A stretch of DNA of 64,000 bases, taken from contig NZ_JACC01000003.1 of NCBI RefSeq assembly GCF_000520955.1, positions 124,001 through 188,000 on the forward strand, in the 5' to 3' direction. A program made the translations under genes and the position numbers. The DNA comes from Aquimarina pacifica. GTDB taxonomy: Bacteria > Bacteroidota > Bacteroidia > Flavobacteriales > Flavobacteriaceae. The notes beneath the pieces are model-generated. The model did no database searches, was not told the origin of the DNA, and saw nothing but the letters and a program-made list of their open reading frames with translations. Of the stretch, positions 37,058 to 44,655 are shown piece by piece (positions within the stretch are counted from its first letter, which is position 1; every line of letters begins with the position of its first letter).

Positions 37058-38182
37058 TTACCAAACTCTACTGTTGCCGCTATCAGTATTAAAATTCTGT
37101 AATTCTTCCCAGATAATATTTAGTGTACTTGTATAGTTTTCATGAACCAAAGCGTGTACTGTCTCAGGAATAGTAAAGTTCGCAGGTGGTTGCACTCCAT
37201 ACATCGCAGAATAGGTAATTAAGCTCGCCAAAAAATATAGTGTAGCTCTCCCATGAGGAGCACCGTCTTCATATAAATCAGTTACAGGTATCCCGCTCAG
37301 AGGTGTATCAGTAAATAACTTACTCATTATAGGGCCAACAGGAATCATTTTGACATTAATCTCAGGTCGGTTAGATATGATGGCATCATGATAATCCAAC
37401 CACCAGTCATGAAATTCTCCCATCGTATGCTGGTTGTAAAAATCGAATTCTGAGTCAGTAGGAGGAAACGAATTAATGAGTCCATCCATATCAGGCCAAT
37501 TTTCATAAATATATACGGTTACCTCAGGCTCTTCTTGTACCACCCAATCAACAATATCCAAAGTGGCTGAGATAGGAGTTACATTGTCTACATTGTTTTC
37601 GAAATCGTAAGGTACATCACTCCCTTGATATTGAACAAAATTCCCTGCTGTCAGTAAAATAGTATTAAAGTCAGCATTAGAAAAAGGTGTTCCCGCTTCA
37701 GAGTTCCATAGTCCTTGTACACCATCAACACCCCATTGTGCAGTTGGTGGAAGATTAGCGTGACCCGGTAAAAAACCATATTGTCCATCTCCAGCATAAT
37801 TATATCCTGCCGATGTAGATAAAGCACCTAACCAATAGGGTACTGTTGTCTCATCAGAATCTGTCGCATGAAGAATTAAGCTATGTCCAAAAATATAGTT
37901 TCTTACATTGGTAAGCAACGGAGTTGTTCCGTCTACAGTATGTTCATTTCCTTGATTATCTTCTCCATCTTCATTTCCTTCTGAATCCTCATTTTCTTCT
38001 TCCTCTTCTTCAGAATTATTATTTTCTTCTTCACTTTCCTCAGGATCATTATTTTCTTCTAGTTGTTCTTCATCAATAATTTCTAGTTCTTCATCTAAAT
38101 CGAAATTGTCCGTATTGGTGCAATTCACAAATATAATTGAAAATAAAAACGTTAGTAAAGCCAGAGATTGTCTTGTCATCAT
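37058..38182 (-). CDS. Lipoprotein with acidic linker and SGNH-hydrolase-like domain
   Basis: A 374-residue exported protein. The signal peptide ends at a Cys near residue 21 (SIIFVNC), then comes a very acidic Glu/Asn/Asp linker to about residue 85. The globular part shows traits of SGNH hydrolases: FGHSLILH (possible nucleophile Ser), LLTAGN and a terminal DGAPHGRATLY (possible Asp-His pair). The match is weak, so the hydrolase role is inferred. The linker probably holds the domain away from the membrane surface. A second Met follows the first, so the start may be one codon later. The terminator at 37 kb is shared with the neighbour. Confidence 0.65.
   Translation of the reverse strand: MMTRQSLALLTFLFSIIFVNCTNTDNFDLDEELEIIDEEQLEENNDPEESEEENNNSEEEEEENEDSEGNEDGEDNQGNEHTVDGTTPLLTNVRNYIFGHSLILHATDSDETTVPYWLGALSTSAGYNYAGDGQYGFLPGHANLPPTAQWGVDGVQGLWNSEAGTPFSNADFNTILLTAGNFVQYQGSDVPYDFENNVDNVTPISATLDIVDWVVQEEPEVTVYIYENWPDMDGLINSFPPTDSEFDFYNQHTMGEFHDWWLDYHDAIISNRPEINVKMIPVGPIMSKLFTDTPLSGIPVTDLYEDGAPHGRATLYFLASLITYSAMYGVQPPANFTIPETVHALVHENYTSTLNIIWEELQNFNTDSGNSRVW
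37930..38110 (-). repeat. Low-complexity acidic linker-coding tract
   Basis: This stretch encodes the Glu/Asp/Asn-rich linker. On the plus strand it is a run of TTC, TCC and ATT-rich triplets. Such codon repeats are prone to slippage and length change between strains. Confidence 0.7.
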
Positions 38183-38413
38183 CTTTTTTGAGTATTAGTT
38201 ATTATTTCTTTTGATCGACATTAAGTGAACGCGCATAGGACAAAGTACCCTACCCATTAATTTTTTTATTTGTCTTTTTTCGATACTTTCCTATGTAATT
38301 AGTAGATCAAAAAGTCTTATAAATGTCAAAATCTATATTTTTTTGATTAGTATTGCGAAGACTTTCTTTGTATCGATTTTATAAGAAAACATCAATAATC
38401 TTTAAGAATTTAA

Positions 38414-41338
38414 TTGTTTATGATTAATAAGGAAATAGTAGCGCTAAATGATAAACTCGAAGGAGAAGTGTTTATTGATGAGTTAACAAAAGCGCTCTAT
38501 GCAACAGACGCCTCAGTGTATCGAAGGATTCCATTGGCAGTTGTTTTTCCGAAGTCTGTTAATGATATACTACGAATAGTTGATTTTGCTTCAAAATATA
38601 AGATAGGTCTGATTCCGAGAACAGCAGGTACTTCGTTGGCGGGTCAATGTGTGGGAGATGGTATTGTGATTGACCTCTCTAAATATTTTACTCAAATAAT
38701 ATGTGTCGATAAAGAGAAAAAAACAGTAACTGTTCAACCAGGGGTTATACGAGATGATCTTAATCGTTTTCTAAAGGAGTATGGACTTTTTTTTGGACCC
38801 AATACTTCGACATCAAATCGATGTATGATCGGAGGAATGGTAGGAAACAATAGTAGTGGTACTACCTCAATACAATATGGAGTCACTAGAGATAAAGTTA
38901 TTGAATTGCACGCTGTTTTATCCGATACTACTGAGGCGGTATTCTCAGAAATTTCTTTGACTGAATTTAATACAAAAAAGCAGTTAGATACATTAGAAGG
39001 AAAGATATATAATAAAATATATGAAGAATTATCTCCTTCGTCTGTCAAGGAGCAGATTCGATCCAATTTTCCTAAACCCGAAATTCATCGTCGTAATACT
39101 GGCTATGCAATTGATGAATTAATTAATACCGAAATTTTTTCGGATATAGATTCTCGTTTTAATATGTGTAAGTTGTTATCAGGTAGTGAAGGTACGCTTG
39201 CTATTACAACCCAAGTCACATTACAATTAGATAGTTTGCCTCCGAACAAATCGCTAATGATTGCTGCGCATTTCGCTAGTATCAATGATTGTATGAAAGC
39301 AGTAGCTCCTATTATGAGCCATTCATTGTTTACTTGTGAAATGATGGATAGAACTATTCTTGATTGTACCAAGAATAATAAAGAACAGCTTAAAAATCGC
39401 TTTTTTATTGAGGGAAACCCTGAAGCAATTCTTATGTTAGAATTAAAAGCTGATACTACAGAAGAATTAGAAAAACAGCAATCACAATTACTTAAGACAC
39501 TTGAGGATTCGGGACTAAGTTATGCAAATCCCATACTATATGGTTCAGAAATTGACCAGGCCTTAGAGCTTAGAAAAGCTGGGCTTGGGCTTCTAGGAAA
39601 TATTGTTGGTGATAAAAAAGCGGTTGCATGTATAGAGGATACTGCAGTCGCTATTCCTGATTTGGCAAAATATATAGCCGAGTTTACAGATTTAATGAGA
39701 TCGTATAATCAAGATGCAGTTTATTATGCACATGCAGGAGCAGGAGAGATTCACCTTCGCCCTATTTTGGATCTTAAAAAGAAAACAGACGTTACCTTAT
39801 TTAAAAAAATTACTGATGATGTAGCTGTACTTGTTAAAAAATATAAAGGGTCTATGAGTGGTGAACATGGTGATGGTATTGTTCGTGCTGGTTACATCCC
39901 GTTTATGATAGGTGATAAAAATTATCAGATTTTAAAAAGAATTAAAGGAGTTTTTGATCCTGATAACATCTTTAATCCAGGAAAAATAATTGATTCCTAT
40001 CCCATGGATCAAAAGCTACGATATGAAATAGATCGAGAAGAGCCTCTAGTAGAGACACTACTTGATTTTAGTGATTCCTTAGGAATACTAAGGGCTACCG
40101 AAAAATGTAATGGTAGCGGAGATTGTAGAAAATCGGTAGAAGCAGGAGGTACCATGTGTCCTAGCTATAGGGTTACAAAAAATGAAAAAGACACAACACG
40201 AGGAAGAGCGAATGCACTGCGAGAATTTTTGACAAACAGTGAACAGGTTAATAGGCTTAATACCAAAGAGTTAAAAAATGTGTTTGATCTATGCCTTAGT
40301 TGTAAAGGTTGTGCTAGTGAATGTCCTTCGAATGTAGATGTGGCTGCATTAAAAGCAGAATTTGAATATCAGTACCAAAAGGAAAATGGAGTTTCGCTGA
40401 GAACAAAACTTTTTGCCTATAATAATCAATTAAATGCCTTCGGAAGTTTGAGCCCGATGATTACAAATTTTATTTTTAGAAATAAATTTACTTCTCATAT
40501 CCTAAAAACTTCTTTTGGGATTGCCTCAAAAAGAAATTTACCCGAATTGAGTAATCAATCTTTACGTAGTTGGTGCAAACAAAATTTGTATAAAATACAA
40601 CCTAATCAACCTATTAAAACAGTATGCTTTTTTATAGATGAGTTTACGAATTATCTAGATACATCTATAGGAATTGATGCTATTGTATTATTAACTAAGT
40701 TAAATTATAAGGTTGAAGTAGTAGATCATAAAGAAAGTGGAAGATCTTTTATCTCTAAAGGTTTATTAAAACAAGCAAAAAAACTGGCAGATTATAATAT
40801 CGTAACTTTTAAGAATGTTTTGAACTCTGAAATACCATTAATAGGACTAGAGCCTTCGGCTATATTAACCATAAGAGATGAATATTTGAGATTGGCATCA
40901 GATAAAAATACCGCCGAAACTATAGCAAAACAAACCTTTCTTATTGATGAGTTTTTGGCTTCAGAAGTAGAAAATGGTTGGATAACAACAGATCAATTTA
41001 GTGAGGAACATAAAGTCATCAAATTGCACGGACATTGTCATCAAAAAGCCTTGTCAGGTATCCATAAAACTTTTACAATACTTAATACACCCAAAAACTT
41101 TACGGTTACAATAATACCTTCGGGATGCTGCGGTATGGCTGGGTCTTTTGGGTATGAAAAAGAACACTATGATATTAGTATGCAGATAGGAGAGCAAACC
41201 TTGTTTCCCGCTATTAGAAAATCAGAAAAAGAAATAATCATTGCTGCTGTTGGCACAAGTTGTAGGCATCAGATAAAAGATGGAACAGATCGGGTAGCGT
41301 TGCACCCTGTTACAATTCTTAGAAAAACATTGATTTAA
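38414..41338 (+). CDS. FAD-linked oxidase with Fe-S C-terminal half (D-lactate dehydrogenase/YdiJ-like)
   Basis: A 974-residue flavoprotein. Residues about 20-260 form the PCMH-type FAD domain (IPRTAGTSLAGQ, GPNTSTSNRCMIGGMVGNNS). The C-terminal catalytic half carries SGEHGDGIVRAGYIP. Beyond residue about 550 come two 4Fe-4S clusters (CNGSGDCRKS...CPSY and CLSCKGCASECPSNV) and a CCG domain (SGCCGMAGSFGYE). This is the architecture of large D-2-hydroxyacid dehydrogenases such as D-lactate or D-2-hydroxyglutarate oxidoreductases, which pass electrons to the respiratory chain. The exact substrate cannot be read. It starts at an ATG and stands alone. Confidence 0.9.
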   Translation: MFMINKEIVALNDKLEGEVFIDELTKALYATDASVYRRIPLAVVFPKSVNDILRIVDFASKYKIGLIPRTAGTSLAGQCVGDGIVIDLSKYFTQIICVDKEKKTVTVQPGVIRDDLNRFLKEYGLFFGPNTSTSNRCMIGGMVGNNSSGTTSIQYGVTRDKVIELHAVLSDTTEAVFSEISLTEFNTKKQLDTLEGKIYNKIYEELSPSSVKEQIRSNFPKPEIHRRNTGYAIDELINTEIFSDIDSRFNMCKLLSGSEGTLAITTQVTLQLDSLPPNKSLMIAAHFASINDCMKAVAPIMSHSLFTCEMMDRTILDCTKNNKEQLKNRFFIEGNPEAILMLELKADTTEELEKQQSQLLKTLEDSGLSYANPILYGSEIDQALELRKAGLGLLGNIVGDKKAVACIEDTAVAIPDLAKYIAEFTDLMRSYNQDAVYYAHAGAGEIHLRPILDLKKKTDVTLFKKITDDVAVLVKKYKGSMSGEHGDGIVRAGYIPFMIGDKNYQILKRIKGVFDPDNIFNPGKIIDSYPMDQKLRYEIDREEPLVETLLDFSDSLGILRATEKCNGSGDCRKSVEAGGTMCPSYRVTKNEKDTTRGRANALREFLTNSEQVNRLNTKELKNVFDLCLSCKGCASECPSNVDVAALKAEFEYQYQKENGVSLRTKLFAYNNQLNAFGSLSPMITNFIFRNKFTSHILKTSFGIASKRNLPELSNQSLRSWCKQNLYKIQPNQPIKTVCFFIDEFTNYLDTSIGIDAIVLLTKLNYKVEVVDHKESGRSFISKGLLKQAKKLADYNIVTFKNVLNSEIPLIGLEPSAILTIRDEYLRLASDKNTAETIAKQTFLIDEFLASEVENGWITTDQFSEEHKVIKLHGHCHQKALSGIHKTFTILNTPKNFTVTIIPSGCCGMAGSFGYEKEHYDISMQIGEQTLFPAIRKSEKEIIIAAVGTSCRHQIKDGTDRVALHPVTILRKTLI

Positions 41339-41568
41339 AAATTAAAAGTTTCGCATAAAATAGTAATAATAAGAAAACGCATCGGTCTGTTTGTGAAAAT
41401 GATCCAAAATGGTCATATTTTTGGTTCGTCTTTAAAAATGGGATTGCTTCTAAAATGTAGTGCATTGTAAAATGATGTAGAGGTATAATTGATATATTAC
41501 ATTTCTTGTCGCATACACCGTGCAGTATTAAGAGATTAAAATCCTGAATATTAATTTTTAAGAATCAT

Positions 41569-42204
41569 ATGGATAAATTTGCAAAGAGGTTACTAAAAAG
41601 AGAAACAGGGATTAGGGATTGGCTGAAAAGTAATAAATTGGAGTGGTTATTAGAAAAAGTTGACGAAGTAATTTATAATTTGCCTGCAGAAGATATTAAA
41701 AATAAATTTCAGAAAGAGATTAAACGTGGTTTACAACATTGTGTCAAGAAAAATGAAATCCGAGCTCTAGATTTTCAATGGTATTATGGAAGAGGAGAGA
41801 TTGGTGGAGCATTAGCATATGGGTTTGATAGTTGTTTAACAAAAGGGAGTTTATCTAAGACCGATCTCGGTCCTCGCGATTTATCAGGGATTGAACTAAA
41901 ACTGGAACACGGAAACATTATTGACCAATATTTTGCAGAAATTCCGGTTTCGATCGCAATCAATGAAATGATAAAAAAAATAAATCCTATAGTAGAACAA
42001 TCTAAAGAAATAGGTAATTTACTTGGAGATGTAGAAGATGTGATAACTGATTACTTTCAAATTTGGAATTATAAAATTGGTGCAGAAGCTTGTGAACAGT
42101 TAAGAGGAACTCATTTAGAATTAGCATTAAAAAGTAAAGCTCCATTTTGGGTTACTATGACTAGGCATGAGAGGTGGTCTATTCCTATTATGTTAATAAG
42201 CTGA
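41569..42204 (+). CDS. Unrecognised protein
   Basis: A 211-residue soluble protein with no signal peptide or membrane segment. I do not recognise a domain. The N-terminus is basic (KFAKRLLKRETGIRDWLK), the centre contains QWYYGRGEIGGALAYGFDS, and the C-terminus has LRGTHLELALKSKAPFWVTM and MTRHERW. The composition looks like a real gene and its codon use resembles that of its neighbours. It follows a 230-base gap without other content and converges on miaE with only 21 bases between stop codons. Confidence 0.62.
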   Translation: MDKFAKRLLKRETGIRDWLKSNKLEWLLEKVDEVIYNLPAEDIKNKFQKEIKRGLQHCVKKNEIRALDFQWYYGRGEIGGALAYGFDSCLTKGSLSKTDLGPRDLSGIELKLEHGNIIDQYFAEIPVSIAINEMIKKINPIVEQSKEIGNLLGDVEDVITDYFQIWNYKIGAEACEQLRGTHLELALKSKAPFWVTMTRHERWSIPIMLIS

Positions 42205-42225
42205 TTAATAAATAAAGCATATTAA

Positions 42226-42807
42226 TTACCCATGAATACTTTCTGAAGTACCGTAATTCTGAATAAGTTTTCCTTCAAACTCCAAGAGTTCTTCCCAACG
42301 TTTATCTACGTCAATATCCTGACCATATTTACGAGCAAAGCCAAGAAAGGTAGTGTAATGCCCCGCCTCACTAATCATCAGAACATGATAAAACTTTGAT
42401 AATTCTGGATCTTTTATTTTTTTTGAAAGAAGTTTAAAACGTTCACAGCTTCTAGCCTCGATCATTGCAGAAAACAAAAGCCTATCGACCAAACTTTCTC
42501 TGCGACTTCCTCCTCGCATTCTAAATTTAAACAACTCATTAACATAACTATCCTTACGTTCTCGACCTAAAGTATATCCTCTTTTTTTAATAATATCATG
42601 TACCATTTGAAAATGCTGTAACTCCTCTTGCGCCAAAACTAGCAAATCTGTGACCAAATCAGTATGCTCAGAGTTGAGAGTAATAATGGTTATCGCATTT
42701 GTAGCCGCCTTTTGCTCACACCAAGCATGGTCAGTTAAGATTTCTTCAATATTTGATTCAGCAAGCTTTGCCCAACGAGGGTCGGTTGCCAATTTTAAAC
42801 CTAACAT
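42226..42807 (-). CDS. miaE: tRNA-(ms2io6A)-hydroxylase MiaE
   Basis: A 193-residue ferritin-like diiron enzyme. Metal-binding ExxH elements are visible (AQEELQHFQMVHDI and SEAGHYTTFLG), with further glutamates in EARSCERF. MiaE hydroxylates ms2i6A at position 37 of tRNA, using oxygen. The substrate would require miaA and miaB elsewhere in the genome. The ATG start is supported by the conserved N-terminal MLGLKLATDPRWAKLAE. It is convergent with the unrecognised gene. Confidence 0.93.
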   Translation of the reverse strand: MLGLKLATDPRWAKLAESNIEEILTDHAWCEQKAATNAITIITLNSEHTDLVTDLLVLAQEELQHFQMVHDIIKKRGYTLGRERKDSYVNELFKFRMRGGSRRESLVDRLLFSAMIEARSCERFKLLSKKIKDPELSKFYHVLMISEAGHYTTFLGFARKYGQDIDVDKRWEELLEFEGKLIQNYGTSESIHG

Positions 42808-43036
42808 AGTTATATGTTTATTAAATAAGTAAGTACAAAGATACGGTTAATACATACAGAATAATTTAAAAAATAAAAGTGTTTAAGTGTTTTGCTTTCA
42901 GTTATTTGTAAATAAAATATTTTTTTTTGAAAGAAAAGTGGGTAATGAATTTTCGTATTGATCTCTTAAGAGTAAAGACCTTCAGAGGCGGAAACCGAAA
43001 AGCCTAAATAGAGTAGGTGTATTAAAATTTAACACA

Positions 43037-44530
43037 ATGAAAACGATAGTAACCAAATTCACAATTTTATTGGCAGTAGCAATTACTGTATTTTCTTGTT
43101 CTAAAGATGAACTTACCGAAAGTTCGATGGAGCACGAAGAAGCATCAGCAAAAATAGAAACATTTGCTAATAAAGGTAGCTTAGAATATTCTAAATTGGG
43201 ATCAGAATACTCAAAAACAGAAGCAAGGGACATTCTGTCAAAAACTTTAGCACTTGCTATTTCTGGTAATGACGAAATTAAAGAGATTATTGTTAAAGAA
43301 GCCAGTAGAAAACCAAATGGTGATACCGAAGCTTTATACCTGTCAATTAAAGACACGAAAACCAGTGTTGGTACCTTGGCAGATCTTTTACAAAAAACGT
43401 ATTATGAAAATTTCAGGGAAGACATCCCAAATGATTTTTTCTCTAATGAAATTGTAAAAGCAGATCCTTACGGTACAATCTATGTTAATGATCTCTATTT
43501 TGAATATCCAGAATTATTAGAGAACCCTGTTACCGTAGCATATGAAACTGCAGAAAAGGGTGATTCTGAAATAGAATTTTATACAGGATATAATGCTAGA
43601 GGAGAACAAGTAAAAGTGACCGAGTATACTAAGGAAGAAACTATTTTCGGAATTAAAGAGAACGAAAGAATAGTTTTGGTCGATGCAAAAAGTTTTATCT
43701 CTGTGAATGGTAATAAATTAGAAAAGTTTATTTATTTCCCAGTGGCAGATCCATGTGATTCTCTTTATGATGCTATTATGGCATTGTTTGCACAAGCGGT
43801 AATCAGTGGTAATGATTATCTAATTATACAGGTAATGCAACTTAACGAACTGTATCAGTGTATTTGTTTAGGAGATTGTGACCAACCAGAACCTGATACA
43901 GACGGAGATGGTATCCCTGATGCTGATGACGATTGTCCAGATGAAGCAGGACCAGCATCTAATAATGGATGCCCAGAAGAGCCTGATTGTGTTGCTCCCT
44001 CAGGATGTGATCGCACGAATTATACCGCAAAGGATAAAATAAAGCAATTTAAGTTTACAAGCTGTTCTGCGTTTTCATCTACAAGTAATTTATTTGAAGG
44101 AGATCGAGAAATGAGAGCCTCAGTTACATATGCATACCTTAATTCGATAACTGGTAATGCAGAAACCACAACTATTCTAAAAGCAGGTAGTTTCTCTAAA
44201 AGCTCGCTGAGAAATTCTAATTTCTGGGGAACCTGTACATCAACAAAATGGGTGACCTCTAATTGGGAAACTTTTACATGGGATTATTGTACACATGGTG
44301 AGCAAATACATGTACAATGGTATGAAGAAGATAGTCCTGATAATACAGGTTCTTTATCTATAGGTTTTACATTTACATTAGGACCAGTTAGTATTCCTAT
44401 TTCTACAACGATTCCTTTTGCTAATGCTAATGATAACCTAGGAGGATCAGTTGTTCAGTATTGTGATGGAGCTTTAGGTTCAGGATCTTTGTATAATACA
44501 GGAAATATTTATTTCTATTACGGAATGTAA
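43037..44530 (+). CDS. Lipoprotein with thrombospondin-type-3-like calcium motif
   Basis: A 497-residue lipoprotein with a signal peptide ending VFSC (Cys about 21). About 280 residues of unknown fold come first. Next is a short Asp-rich linker, DTDGDGIPDADDDCPDEAG, that matches a thrombospondin type 3/calcium-binding repeat as found in many Bacteroidota surface proteins. The final 160 residues are rich in Ser, Thr, aromatic residues and Cys, and end in SLYNTGNIYFYYGM. The role is unknown. A strong hairpin terminator closes the gene. It precedes the CHAT cassette but is convergent to it. Confidence 0.75.
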   Translation: MKTIVTKFTILLAVAITVFSCSKDELTESSMEHEEASAKIETFANKGSLEYSKLGSEYSKTEARDILSKTLALAISGNDEIKEIIVKEASRKPNGDTEALYLSIKDTKTSVGTLADLLQKTYYENFREDIPNDFFSNEIVKADPYGTIYVNDLYFEYPELLENPVTVAYETAEKGDSEIEFYTGYNARGEQVKVTEYTKEETIFGIKENERIVLVDAKSFISVNGNKLEKFIYFPVADPCDSLYDAIMALFAQAVISGNDYLIIQVMQLNELYQCICLGDCDQPEPDTDGDGIPDADDDCPDEAGPASNNGCPEEPDCVAPSGCDRTNYTAKDKIKQFKFTSCSAFSSTSNLFEGDREMRASVTYAYLNSITGNAETTTILKAGSFSKSSLRNSNFWGTCTSTKWVTSNWETFTWDYCTHGEQIHVQWYEEDSPDNTGSLSIGFTFTLGPVSIPISTTIPFANANDNLGGSVVQYCDGALGSGSLYNTGNIYFYYGM

Positions 44531-44581
44531 TACCGGTTTAAAGTTATTTCATTTAAGAAATAAGGAAAAGTAAATTATAAT

Positions 44582-44655
44582 CCATTTACTGGTTGCTTTG
44601 GGATGGGGGGAAATCTCTCAAAGTAACTAGTAAATGGGTTTTTTATTTTTTTTTG
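44582..44655 (+). terminator. Long intrinsic terminator after the calcium-motif lipoprotein gene
   Basis: CCATTTACT (44582-44590) pairs with AGTAAATGG (44629-44637), with an inner interrupted stem (GCTTTG region and CAAAG region), followed by a long T-tract. It overlaps the last bases of the convergent CHAT gene. It closes the upstream lipoprotein gene and insulates it from the CHAT cassette. Confidence 0.85.
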
